From Pseudomonas shirazensis (GTDB taxonomy: Bacteria > Pseudomonadota > Gammaproteobacteria > Pseudomonadales > Pseudomonadaceae), in assembly GCF_014268785.2 (NCBI RefSeq), contig NZ_JABWRD020000001.1, forward strand, positions 1,315,001-1,379,000: DNA of 64,000 nucleotides. The letters run 5' to 3'. The notes beneath the pieces were generated by a model that was not told the DNA's origin, did not search any database, and worked only from the letters and a program-made list of their open reading frames with translations. Both the position numbers and the translations under genes were made by a program. Below, in pieces: positions 24,297-32,634 of this stretch; position 1 is the stretch's first letter; each line of letters starts with the position of its first letter.

Positions 24297-25664
24297 ATGA
24301 CTATAACAACAAGCTCAGCCGACACTCACTGTGCGCAAGCCCCGGCGTCTCGCCGCTTTCGCCAATCCATGGGCCTACCCGCGCTGGTGCTGTTCGGCCT
24401 GGCCTACATGGTCCCGCTGGCCGTGTTCACCACCTATGGCCTGGTCACCCAGATGACCAAAGGGCACTTGCCCACGGCCTACCTGCTGACCCTCGGCGCG
24501 ATGTTGCTGACCGCTTACAGCTACGGCCGCATGGTCCAGGCCCATCCCTATTCTGGCTCGGTGTACAGCTACACCCGTAAAGCCTTCGGCAGCTACTTCG
24601 GCTTCATGGCCGGCTGGACTTTGCTGCTCGACTACATCTTCCTGCCGCTGCTCAGCTACCTGCTGATCGGCATCTACATGTCCGAGTACTTCCCGGCAGT
24701 GCCGGCCTGGGTCTGGGTGCTCGGCTCGATCAGCCTGGTGACCTTTCTCAACCTGATCGGCATCGAGTCGATTACTCGGGTCAACTGGATTCTGGTAGTG
24801 GTGCAGTTGGTGTTCATCGTGGTCTTCGTGGCGCTGTCGGTCAGCAGCCTGAGTGGCCAGGGCGAGCCAGTGTCGCTGTTCAAGCCGTTCTACCACGACG
24901 GTTTCAGTGTGCCGCTGGTGATGACCGGCGCGGCCGTGCTGTGCCTGTCATTCCTCGGCTTCGATGCGGTTTCAACCATGGCTGAGGAAACCAGCAACCC
25001 GCAGTACCGCATCCCGCTGGCGATCATGGTGGTGTCGCTGGTGGGCGGCCTGCTGTTCTTGCTGGTGTCCTATTTTGCCCAGCAGGTGTTCCCCGACTGG
25101 GCCAGCTTCGCCGACCCCGACTCGGCCTCGGTGGATGTCATGCGCCGGGTCGGCGGCGAGCTGCTGGTCAGCGCCTTCACTGCCACCTATGTCGCCGGCT
25201 GCTTTGCCTCGGCGATGGTGTCCCAAGCCAGCGTGTCGCGGGTGCTGTTCGCCATGGGCCGCGACGGCGCGCTGCCGCGGGTGTTCGGCCAGTTGCGGAC
25301 AAAAAAACGCGTGCCGGCCAGCGCTATCATGCTGGTCAGTGTGATGTCTCTGCTGGCCCTGGTGCTGACCCTGGACACGGTGGCCAACATGATCAGCTTC
25401 GGCGCGCTGTTTGCCTTCTCGGCGGTGAACCTGGCGGTGGTCAAGCACTACCTGGTCGACCAGCAACTGCGCGGACCGCGCAATTACCTGCTGTATGGGG
25501 CCATTCCGGCATTGGGTTTTCTCAGTACCTTGTGGCTGTGGAGCAGCCTGTCGAGCATGTCATTCACGATCGGCTTGAGCTGGATGGGGTTGGGCTTGCT
25601 GTGCCTGCTTGGGCTGACTCGGGCGTTCCAGGTGAAGCTGCCGGAGTTGCAGCTGGCTGAATAG
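24297..25664 (+). CDS. APC-family amino acid/polyamine permease (PuuP-like)
   Basis: This encodes 455 residues with 12 predicted helices, from an ATG with AGGAG seven bases upstream. The first helix has the APC unwound motif (FGLAYMVPLAVFTTYG) and helix 6 carries FLGFDAVSTMAEE, both typical of PuuP-type putrescine and related importers. It most likely imports the amine processed by the adjacent transaminase and dehydrogenase. A hairpin terminator follows. Confidence 0.9.
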   Translation: MTITTSSADTHCAQAPASRRFRQSMGLPALVLFGLAYMVPLAVFTTYGLVTQMTKGHLPTAYLLTLGAMLLTAYSYGRMVQAHPYSGSVYSYTRKAFGSYFGFMAGWTLLLDYIFLPLLSYLLIGIYMSEYFPAVPAWVWVLGSISLVTFLNLIGIESITRVNWILVVVQLVFIVVFVALSVSSLSGQGEPVSLFKPFYHDGFSVPLVMTGAAVLCLSFLGFDAVSTMAEETSNPQYRIPLAIMVVSLVGGLLFLLVSYFAQQVFPDWASFADPDSASVDVMRRVGGELLVSAFTATYVAGCFASAMVSQASVSRVLFAMGRDGALPRVFGQLRTKKRVPASAIMLVSVMSLLALVLTLDTVANMISFGALFAFSAVNLAVVKHYLVDQQLRGPRNYLLYGAIPALGFLSTLWLWSSLSSMSFTIGLSWMGLGLLCLLGLTRAFQVKLPELQLAE

Positions 25665-25681
25665 CCGAAGTACAACACTAC

Positions 25682-25709
25682 CAACGGTGCCGTGTAGCGG
25701 GCACCGTTG
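25682..25709. terminator. Hairpin between convergent permease and DapA-like genes
   Basis: CAACGGTGC and GCACCGTTG form a perfect 9-bp stem with a 10-base loop, between the stop of the plus-strand permease (25664) and the stop of the minus-strand gene (25734). The position between convergent genes suits a bidirectional terminator, although no strong T-run follows. Confidence 0.5.
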
Positions 25710-25733
25710 CGATCTCTCTAAGCCCAGGATGGA

Positions 25734-26627
25734 TCAGCCGTTGACCCGCTCATGCGCCAGCAACGGAGCCACTGCACTTTCCAGCGCGGCAAGCTTGTCG
25801 GCAGCCAGCCGCGCCAGTGGCCGACGTGGATCGCCAGCGCCGTAGCCGGTCAGCGCCGATGCCGCATACACCGACTGCACATAGTCGCCCTGCCAGATCA
25901 GCGACATCAACGGCTCAAGATCCCGCCACAACTCGCGAGCGAGCTCCCATTGACCCGCCAGCGCAGCGTCGACAAAACGCACACAGGAACGCGGGGCGAT
26001 ATTGGCCCCACCCCAGATCAGCCCAGCGCAACCTGCATATAGCGCATACGGCACCAGCGGGTCGGCGCCGTTCATGGTTGGCAAGCCGGTTCGAATCAGC
26101 GAAGCCTGCGCTGCCAGGTCGCCACTGCTGTCCTTGACCGACACAAAATTAGCGATCTCGTTGAGTTTGGCGAATAGCGCCGGGGTGACTTCTACTCCAA
26201 CCGCCTGAGGCACGTTGTAGCCAATAATCGGCAGGCCGGCAGTGGCCACGCTGCGATAGAACGCGACAATGCTGTCGTCGTCGGTCGGCCCCTCGAAAAA
26301 CGGCGGCAGCACCATGACCCCGTCCGCGCCACATTCTGCTGCATGCCGGGTGCGTTCCAGCACCTCGTCAAGCACCAACGCGGACGTCTGCACGATGATT
26401 CGCGCCCGGCCAGCAATCGCCTTGGCGCCGAAAGCGACCAGTTGCCTGGATTCTTCTTTGCTCAGGTACACGTGCATACCGGTGCCGGAGCTGAGCACAA
26501 AACCCGTCACCCCAGCTTCGAGGTAAGCCTCGATCAGCTGGGCAAAACGCGGGTAGTCGATCTTGCCATCACCCTCAAAGGGCGTGGTGATCGCAAGGTT
26601 GATCCCGGCAAACTGAAATTCAGACAT
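25734..26627 (-). CDS. DapA-superfamily (dihydrodipicolinate synthase/NAL-type) lyase or hydratase
   Basis: This encodes 297 residues from the ATG at 26627, preceded by GGAGGG. The TIM-barrel hallmarks are a modified substrate loop (VLSSGTGMHVYL instead of GTTGE), the conserved Tyr in GYNVPQAVG and the Schiff-base Lys in VSVKDSSGD. This is a class I aldolase-type enzyme, but the altered loop argues against lysine biosynthesis. It starts 45 bp after the Rieske oxygenase on the same strand, so it probably acts on a product of that pathway. Known catabolic relatives include deaminating and decarboxylating enzymes of hydroxyproline and sugar-acid routes. A second, more canonical paralogue lies at 37984-38886. 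Confidence 0.85.
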   Translation of the reverse strand: MSEFQFAGINLAITTPFEGDGKIDYPRFAQLIEAYLEAGVTGFVLSSGTGMHVYLSKEESRQLVAFGAKAIAGRARIIVQTSALVLDEVLERTRHAAECGADGVMVLPPFFEGPTDDDSIVAFYRSVATAGLPIIGYNVPQAVGVEVTPALFAKLNEIANFVSVKDSSGDLAAQASLIRTGLPTMNGADPLVPYALYAGCAGLIWGGANIAPRSCVRFVDAALAGQWELARELWRDLEPLMSLIWQGDYVQSVYAASALTGYGAGDPRRPLARLAADKLAALESAVAPLLAHERVNG

Positions 26628-26672
26628 CGAACCCTCCATGGGTGGATGGACCACGTTGAGCAACAGGCCGGT

Positions 26673-27908
26673 TCAGCCCACGGACTTGAGCGCAATCGGC
26701 CCTTGCAGGCGCGTCAGCATGGTGTCGCAGTACCAGTCATCGAACTGGCAGACGCCATTTTCAGCGTTCTCGGAAAACGGCCCGGGCTCATAAGTTGGCG
26801 ACGACACGCCGGCCTGGGTGCCTTCAACCAGACGCCGGTCCTGATCATTGGTCGCCAGCCAGACCTTGGTCAGACGCTCGATGTCGTAGTCCACCCCTTC
26901 AACCGCGGTAGCCGGCACCAGCCATTTGGTCGTGACCAGGGTTTCAGTGGCGCTCAACGGCAGGATGCGGAAGCTCAAGGCATGGTCGCCGAGAAAGTGG
27001 TTCCAGGTAGACGGGTAGTTGAAGTAGAGCAAGGCGCCGATATCAGCTTCTCCGCTCTGATCGAGCCGGCCAGCGACTGCCGGCTGGCCATCCATGGTGT
27101 AGCTGACAGCGCCTGCCGACAACGGGATGCGGGTCATGCGATAGCGGCCCTGCGGATCCATCAGCAGGCGGCTGGGCATGCCGGCCTTCTCGCAACGGTC
27201 CCAGTGAGCGGTGAGTTCAGGGTCTTCAGCAGTCGCCACACCCGCCACCGAAAGGTTCTCCACGAAGGAGTTCATCAGCTCCGGGTGTGTGCCGTCACAG
27301 TGGAAGCACTCGCGATTGTTCTCGAATACCAGCTTCCAATTGCCCTTCTCGATCAGGTTGGACTCGAACGCCACTTTGCAGTTTTCCAACTGGTGCGGGG
27401 CGATAAAGGGGCTTACCGCGTTGCGGAAGCTGGTGAAATCAGGGGCTTTGTCGGCGACGCACACGTAGATATAGCTGTGCACGACTTCACAGTGAACTGG
27501 CTTGAGGTTGTATTGGCTTTTGTCGAAATCAGCGCCCATGTTGCCGGCGAACAGCAGGCTGCCATCCAGTTCGAACGTCCACTTGTGATACGGGCATACC
27601 AGCTTTGCCACCTTGCCCTGGGCATGCTCGCAAACTTTGGCGCCGCGGTGCCGGCAGGCATTGTGAAATGCCCGGACCTGGCCGTCCTTGCCCTTGACCA
27701 CCGCAACGGGGTAGTCGCCGATCTGCAGGGTGAAATACTGACCTGGCTTGTCCAGTTCGACGGTGTGCCCGACGAAGATCCAGTCCTTGTGCCAGATATG
27801 TTCCAGATCCTGGCGGTAGACCTCGTTGTCGATATACAGCTCACGCGGTAATGCATGCCGCGCTTTACGCTTCTGGATCAGGCCAACCACAGATTGCTGA
27901 CTGTTCAT
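26673..27908 (-). CDS. Rieske non-heme iron oxygenase alpha subunit (glycine-betaine/stachydrine/carnitine type)
   Basis: This encodes 411 residues from the ATG at 27908. The Rieske [2Fe-2S] ligands are Cys85-x-His87 and Cys105-x-x-His108. The catalytic iron site is in NNRECFHCDGTHPEL, with ligands His203 and His208. Length and motif spelling match the family containing GbcA (glycine betaine), Stc2 (proline betaine) and CntA (carnitine), which N-demethylate or split quaternary ammonium compounds. No GbcB-like ferredoxin reductase is in the window, so electrons must come from a partner elsewhere. A copy of the shared 32-bp element lies 85 bp upstream, tying it to the neighbouring ABC importer. 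Confidence 0.9.
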   Translation of the reverse strand: MNSQQSVVGLIQKRKARHALPRELYIDNEVYRQDLEHIWHKDWIFVGHTVELDKPGQYFTLQIGDYPVAVVKGKDGQVRAFHNACRHRGAKVCEHAQGKVAKLVCPYHKWTFELDGSLLFAGNMGADFDKSQYNLKPVHCEVVHSYIYVCVADKAPDFTSFRNAVSPFIAPHQLENCKVAFESNLIEKGNWKLVFENNRECFHCDGTHPELMNSFVENLSVAGVATAEDPELTAHWDRCEKAGMPSRLLMDPQGRYRMTRIPLSAGAVSYTMDGQPAVAGRLDQSGEADIGALLYFNYPSTWNHFLGDHALSFRILPLSATETLVTTKWLVPATAVEGVDYDIERLTKVWLATNDQDRRLVEGTQAGVSSPTYEPGPFSENAENGVCQFDDWYCDTMLTRLQGPIALKSVG

Positions 27909-27992
27909 TATTATCTCCATCCACCAGCCTTAAACGGCACTGCTCGTATGCCGTATGAATGAGGCAAGGCTACGGGACGGTTACAACAGCCG

Positions 27993-28024
27993 ACAAACTA
28001 CATTTTCAACGAGCAAACGATAAA
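27993..28024 (-). promoter_or_regulatory. Shared 32-bp element, copy 3 (upstream of Rieske gene)
   Basis: On the minus strand this reads TTTATC, 13 bases, then AAATGTAGTTTGT. It has the same spacing as the copies at 29147-29178 and 34012-34043, and matches 17 of the 24 positions those two share. It lies 85-116 bp upstream of the Rieske start. This is the weakest of the three copies. Confidence 0.45.
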
Positions 28025-28055
28025 GGCAGGTTATCAATCAGAGGGCTGCAGTGCG

Positions 28056-29024
28056 CTACACGCACCACCGCGAAAACTTCGACAGCACCCAATCGCGCAC
28101 CCGCCGAGAGGCTTCCTCGCAGTCGCAGTTTTCTCTGCAAGCAAGGTAGTGCAGGCTGTTGCGCAGGGTCACCTGCTGTTGCAGCGGTCGCACCAGCAGG
28201 CCCTTTTCCAGCAGCCCGCTGACCAGTTGATTCCAACCCAGCGCAATACCCTGATGGGTCAGCGCCATGTTGATGATCAAGTTGTAGTCATTGGCATGGA
28301 ACACCGGTGGGCTGGCCGCAGGACGTTCGTCGATGTCGACATTCTGGAACGCCAACCAGACGCTCCAGTCGACGTGCTCGGCGACCCCGGCACGGCCATA
28401 TGGACTGAGGTCGAGCAAGGCGCAATCGCGCAGGCCTTCGAGGCTGGCAATCTCGGGATGTGCAGCCAGATAAGCCGGCGAACAGACCGGATAGATAATG
28501 TCATGACACAGTGGGTAGATCTTGTAACCCTCGCCCACGTTACTGATCTTGGAGATGACAATATCCGGATCCACTCCAGGCTCGCGATTGACGAAGTTCT
28601 GCGTAGTGATCAGGTTGAGTTCGATGTCGGGGTTGTTGGCGCGAAACTCGGGCAAGTGATCGGAAAACCACAATGCAGAAAACGCCGGCGAGCAACAGAT
28701 AGTCAGCACATGTTTCTGCGTCGGCGCTGAGCGAATACGGTCGGCCGCCTGGGCGATATTGACAAAGGACAACTGTGCCGCTTCGAAGAAGATCGCACCG
28801 GCTGGAGTAAGTTGCACCGTGCGCCCAACCCGCTCGAACAACTGCGCACCGAGAAACTCCTCCAATTCGCGAATCTGCCGGCTGATGGCCGCTTGCGATA
28901 CACACAGCGCCTCGGCGGCGCGGGTGAAGCTTGCGTACTTGGCGGCCGCCACAAACGCCTTGACCGCCCGCAACGAAGGCATCCTCAGGAGCAAGGTGTC
29001 TGGATCAGCGTGTCTGTTAAGCAT
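28056..29024 (-). CDS. LysR-family transcriptional regulator
   Basis: This encodes 322 residues. The N-terminal winged helix (SFTRAAEALCVSQAAISRQI, then RELEEFLGAQLFER) is followed by a LysR substrate-binding domain. It belongs to the GcvA-like group by the opening PSLRAVKAFVAAAKYASFT. It is transcribed away from the ABC importer operon and lies beyond the Rieske gene, which places it as a likely regulator of one or both. Its promoter shares the intergenic region that carries the GTTAT-CT-ATAAC palindrome. Confidence 0.9.
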   Translation of the reverse strand: MLNRHADPDTLLLRMPSLRAVKAFVAAAKYASFTRAAEALCVSQAAISRQIRELEEFLGAQLFERVGRTVQLTPAGAIFFEAAQLSFVNIAQAADRIRSAPTQKHVLTICCSPAFSALWFSDHLPEFRANNPDIELNLITTQNFVNREPGVDPDIVISKISNVGEGYKIYPLCHDIIYPVCSPAYLAAHPEIASLEGLRDCALLDLSPYGRAGVAEHVDWSVWLAFQNVDIDERPAASPPVFHANDYNLIINMALTHQGIALGWNQLVSGLLEKGLLVRPLQQQVTLRNSLHYLACRENCDCEEASRRVRDWVLSKFSRWCV

Positions 29025-29353
29025 GGTAGCCAGCCTTCTGTAGGTTTTTTAAACGCCACGCAGCCTATCTCAGCACCCCGGTGACATCCACACAGGTGTC
29101 GCAAACGTCGCAGGATGGTCGGCCTGACAGCGATCAATAACCTTAGGTTATCTATAACGCCCTGTAAATGTCGTTGGATTTGCCGAGGGCTAGCTAATAA
29201 ATTGGATGAAAGCCCAGTTCCTGGGGCTAACAATAAAAAATAGGAAATTGTCATGCATCGATATCCCTCTGGGTACTGCCCTTCCGTATTACCAAGCTGG
29301 CGACTCGCACTGAGAACGCAGGCTTGTAATTTCGCACGCACAGGAGGGGCGCA
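29025..29353. other. Divergent promoter region of LysR gene and betaine-type ABC operon
   Basis: No gene was found in these 329 bp. The region contains the shared element at 29147-29178, which begins with the palindrome GTTATctATAAC, and an AT-rich stretch around 29190-29250. It should hold the promoters of both divergent units. Confidence 0.6.
29147..29178 (+). promoter_or_regulatory. Shared 32-bp element, copy 1 (upstream of ABC importer)
   Basis: GTTATC followed after 13 bases by AAATGTCGTTGGA. The same 13-mer occurs with identical spacing from GTTATC at 34012-34043; 24 of 32 positions are identical. GTTATctATAAC at its left end is a perfect palindrome. It lies 176-207 bp upstream of the ATPase gene and is a probable operator for a locus-specific activator. 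Confidence 0.7.
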
Positions 29354-30508
29354 ATGAGCCGCGCAGATGAAATAATTTCCGTTAACAACATCTATAAAGT
29401 GTTTGGCAATCAACCCGGTGTCGCCATGAATATGCTGACGTCGGGTGCAACTAAAAACGAAGTATTTGAAAAGACCGGCCAGGTCATTGGTGTTTTCGAC
29501 GCAAGTTTCGCGGTCAAGCGTGGCGAGATTTTCGTGATCATGGGTTTGTCCGGATCGGGCAAGTCGACCATGGTGCGCCTGTTCAACCGCCTGATCGAAC
29601 CCACCGCCGGGCAGATCTACCTCAACGGCCGTGAAATAACCGGGTTGTCCGATAAAGCCCTGCTGGACGTGCGCCGCAAGGAAATGGGCATGGTGTTCCA
29701 GTCCTTTGCCCTGATGCCACACATGAGCGTGCTGGAAAACACCGCCTTTGGCCTGGAAATTTCTGGCGTCAGCGAGCAGGAACGCCACAGCCGCGCCCGC
29801 GAAGCACTCAGCCAGGTCGGCCTCGCAGGTCAGGAACACAGCTACCCACACCAGCTTTCCGGCGGCATGCAGCAGCGCGTCGGCCTGGCCCGAGCGCTGG
29901 CCAATGATCCCGCCATTCTGCTCATGGATGAGGCGTTCTCCGCGCTGGACCCGTTGATCCGCCACGAGATGCAAGGCGAACTGATTCGCCTTCAGGCCGA
30001 GCAAAAGCGCACCATCATCTTCATCTCGCATGACATCGAAGAAGCCATCCGTATCGGCCATCGCATCGCAATCATGGAAGGCGGTCGCGTAGTCCAGATC
30101 GGCACCCCACAGGAGCTGATCAATCAACCGGCCAACGACTACGTACGCACTTTTTTCAAGGGCTTCGACAGCTCGCGGGTACTCAAGGCAGGCGACGTTG
30201 CCTCGTTTGATCCGGCAGCGGTGTGCCGGGTCAACGCCAAGGCGCCGCAGTTCCAGCTCGGCGTGCCGTTCGGCTATCTGCTCAATGAGCGTGGCGCTCT
30301 GCTGGGCGTAGTCGATACAGCCGCTGCAGGTACACCTGCACCGTGCAACCAGCATCAACTGCAACCGGTTTACACCGACACGCCGCTGCATGAAGTGCTC
30401 GATATCGCCGCCAGCCTGCCCTACCCGGTGCCGGTGCTGGACCGCGCAGGTGCCTTCCAGGGCACCGTTTCGAAAAACCAGCTGCTGCAGACCCTGAGCC
30501 GCCACTGA
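29354..30508 (+). CDS. Betaine/choline-type ABC transporter ATP-binding protein (ProV/OpuAA-like)
   Basis: This encodes 384 residues from an ATG with AGGAGG six bases upstream. The roughly 50-residue N-terminal extension before the nucleotide-binding domain (VNNIYKVFGNQ) is characteristic of ProV/OpuAA. It has Walker A GLSGSGKST, the signature LSGGMQQR, Walker B ILLMDEAFSALDP and the switch His in FISHDIEEA. The last 110 residues form a degenerate CBS pair. The subunit energises uptake of a quaternary ammonium or sulfonium compound with the next two genes. Confidence 0.93.
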   Translation: MSRADEIISVNNIYKVFGNQPGVAMNMLTSGATKNEVFEKTGQVIGVFDASFAVKRGEIFVIMGLSGSGKSTMVRLFNRLIEPTAGQIYLNGREITGLSDKALLDVRRKEMGMVFQSFALMPHMSVLENTAFGLEISGVSEQERHSRAREALSQVGLAGQEHSYPHQLSGGMQQRVGLARALANDPAILLMDEAFSALDPLIRHEMQGELIRLQAEQKRTIIFISHDIEEAIRIGHRIAIMEGGRVVQIGTPQELINQPANDYVRTFFKGFDSSRVLKAGDVASFDPAAVCRVNAKAPQFQLGVPFGYLLNERGALLGVVDTAAAGTPAPCNQHQLQPVYTDTPLHEVLDIAASLPYPVPVLDRAGAFQGTVSKNQLLQTLSRH

Positions 30509-30537
30509 GCGACTGCGCCCCAACGAGGTAAGCCACC

Positions 30538-31491
30538 ATGTCCGAGTTCAGTCTGTTGGACCCGTTCCAGTACGCCACTATTCCCTTGGGCGACTGGGTC
30601 GAAAGCACCCTGAAATTTCTGGTGCACAATTTCCGTGATGTGTTCCGTGCGATCCGCTGGCCAATCGATCAGGTGCTCAACGGCATCGAGTTCACCCTGC
30701 AGAGCATCCCGCCAAGCATCGGCATCATTCTCTCGTCCCTGCTTGGCTGGCAGCTGGCCGGCAAACGCATGGCACTGCTGAGCTTCGTCACCCTGACCCT
30801 GCTGGGCCTTATCGGCGTGTGGTCGGAGTCGATGACCACCTTGGCGCTGGTGCTGACCTCGGTGTTCTTCTGCGCGGTGATTGGCGTGCCGCTGGGCATC
30901 GTCTGCGCCCGCAGCAACCGCCTCGAGCAGGTCATACGTCCGCTACTCGATGCCATGCAGACGCTGCCCGCGTTCGTCTACCTGGTGCCGGTGGTGATGC
31001 TGTTCGGCATCGGTAATGTACCCGGCGTGCTGGTCACCATCGTCTTCGCCCTGCCGCCACTGGTCCGGCTGACCAACCTGGGTATCCGCCAGGTGCCCGA
31101 GGACAAGATCGAAGCTGCCCGCGCGTTTGGCTGCACACCGCGGCAGATGCTCACCCGGGTACAACTGCCGCTGGCAACCCCGACCATCATGGCCGGCCTC
31201 AACCAGACCCTGATGCTGTCGCTGTCGATGGTGGTGATTGCCTCGATGATCTCCGTAGGTGGCCTGGGCCAGATGGTCCTGCGCGGTATCGGCCGGCTGG
31301 ACATGGGCCTGGCCACCGTGGGCGGTGCCGGCCTGGTGCTGCTGGCGATCTTTCTCGACCGCCTGACCCAGGCCATGGGCGCCAGAACCAGCGCTGATCC
31401 AAGCCTGCGCTGGTACCAGACCGGGCCCGTTGGCGTGGTGCTGCGCCTCTGCGACAGCGCTAAACCAGCAGAGCGGCGCAAGACCGCCTGA
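30538..31491 (+). CDS. Betaine/proline-type ABC transporter permease (ProW-like)
   Basis: This encodes 317 residues. An N-terminal amphipathic region is followed by about six to seven helices, with the EAA loop at EAARAFGCTPRQMLTRVQLP and the preceding ALPPLVRLTNLGIRQVP typical of ProW/OpuAB. It starts 29 bp after the ATPase gene with GAGG in front, in the same operon. It forms the homodimeric channel of the importer. Confidence 0.93.
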   Translation: MSEFSLLDPFQYATIPLGDWVESTLKFLVHNFRDVFRAIRWPIDQVLNGIEFTLQSIPPSIGIILSSLLGWQLAGKRMALLSFVTLTLLGLIGVWSESMTTLALVLTSVFFCAVIGVPLGIVCARSNRLEQVIRPLLDAMQTLPAFVYLVPVVMLFGIGNVPGVLVTIVFALPPLVRLTNLGIRQVPEDKIEAARAFGCTPRQMLTRVQLPLATPTIMAGLNQTLMLSLSMVVIASMISVGGLGQMVLRGIGRLDMGLATVGGAGLVLLAIFLDRLTQAMGARTSADPSLRWYQTGPVGVVLRLCDSAKPAERRKTA

Positions 31492-31548
31492 CCTGACCGA
31501 TTCGACCTGCCGCACTTGATGCTAATAACCAGAAGAAGGTACGCGACG

Positions 31549-32577
31549 ATGTCCATGCCCATGCTCCCCCGCAGTTTGCTCCAGTGCGCCAGCGCGCTGG
31601 CCCTGGCCGCCGCTACGCTGTGCGCGCACGCCTCGGCTGACAAGCCCGGTGACGGCGTCAAGGTCACCCCGATCTTCCCGGCGATCGCTGAAGAGCGTTT
31701 TCGCGGCGAGGTCGCCATGGAGGGCCTGCGCGAGCTCGGCTACAAGGTTGAGGAGCCCAAGGAAACCGAATATGGCGTGATGATGATGGCACTGGCCAGT
31801 GGCGATGCCGACTTCACCGTGCACCTGTGGGACAAGCTGCACGACAAGTTCTACCAGCAGGCCGGTGGCGACGACGTCATGCTCAAGGCCGGCGATATCA
31901 TGCCGGGTGTTCTGCAGGGCTACCTGATAGACAAGAAAACCGCTGAAGCGCACAACATCAAGTACATCACCGATCTGAAAAAACCGGAGATCGCCAAGCT
32001 GTTCGACACCGACGGCGACGGCAAGGCCGACCTGACGGGTTGCAATCCTGGCTGGGGCTGCGAGCTGGTGATCGACCATCACATGAAAGCCTATGGCCTG
32101 GACAAGACCGTCAAGGTCAACCAAGGCTCGTACTTCGCCCTGATGGCCGACACCATCACCCGCTACAAGGAAGGCAAGCCGATCCTGTACTTCACCTGGG
32201 TTCCGCAGTGGATCGCCACCGTGCTGGTCGAGGACAAGGATGTCGTCTGGCTGGAAGTGCCGAAAACCGACCTGCCGGACGGCAACAACAGCGTCGACAC
32301 GATGTACAAGGGCAAGAACCTCGGCTTTGCCGTGGACAAGATCGTCGCGGTGGTTAACAAGGAATTCGCCGAGGAAAATCCAGCGGCGCTGAAATTCCTC
32401 TCGGTGGTGCAGATCAGCACCGCTGATGAGAGCGCACAGAACCTGCGCATGCAGCAAGGCGAGAAGAAGCCGGCTGATATCACCCGCCACGCCAAGGAGT
32501 GGGTTGCCGCCCACCGCCAGCAATTCGATGCCTGGCTGCAGACAGCGCGCGCTGCTGCTACTCAGAAGAGCAACTAA
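31549..32577 (+). CDS. Betaine/proline-type ABC transporter periplasmic binding protein (ProX-like)
   Basis: This encodes 342 residues from the ATG at 31549, with AAGAAGG upstream. A signal peptide ends near AHA-SAD. The domain is OpuAC/ProX type, with Trp-rich segments VHLWDKLHDKFYQ, NPGWGCELV and FTWVPQWIA that are candidate aromatic-cage residues for a methylated onium head group. The exact ligand (glycine betaine, proline betaine, DMSP and others) cannot be read from sequence. Two perfect hairpins separate it from the following DddP-like gene. Confidence 0.92.
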   Translation: MSMPMLPRSLLQCASALALAAATLCAHASADKPGDGVKVTPIFPAIAEERFRGEVAMEGLRELGYKVEEPKETEYGVMMMALASGDADFTVHLWDKLHDKFYQQAGGDDVMLKAGDIMPGVLQGYLIDKKTAEAHNIKYITDLKKPEIAKLFDTDGDGKADLTGCNPGWGCELVIDHHMKAYGLDKTVKVNQGSYFALMADTITRYKEGKPILYFTWVPQWIATVLVEDKDVVWLEVPKTDLPDGNNSVDTMYKGKNLGFAVDKIVAVVNKEFAEENPAALKFLSVVQISTADESAQNLRMQQGEKKPADITRHAKEWVAAHRQQFDAWLQTARAAATQKSN

Positions 32578-32591
32578 CCTCACCCGTGAAC

Positions 32592-32631
32592 GGCGCGGCA
32601 GGTTCGCCTGCCCCGCCAAGGATAACCTTGG
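32592..32631 (+). promoter_or_regulatory. Two tandem hairpins between binding-protein and DddP-like genes
   Basis: The first hairpin is GGCG-c-GGCAGG, loop TTCG, CCTGCC-c-CGCC (32592-32617), with the very stable UUCG tetraloop. The second is CCAAGG, loop ATAA, CCTTGG (32616-32631). It ends 3 bp before the ATG at 32635 and contains the only AAGG that could act as ribosome-binding site. This could stabilise the importer mRNA and restrict translation of the next gene. Confidence 0.55.
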
Positions 32632-32634
32632 CGC

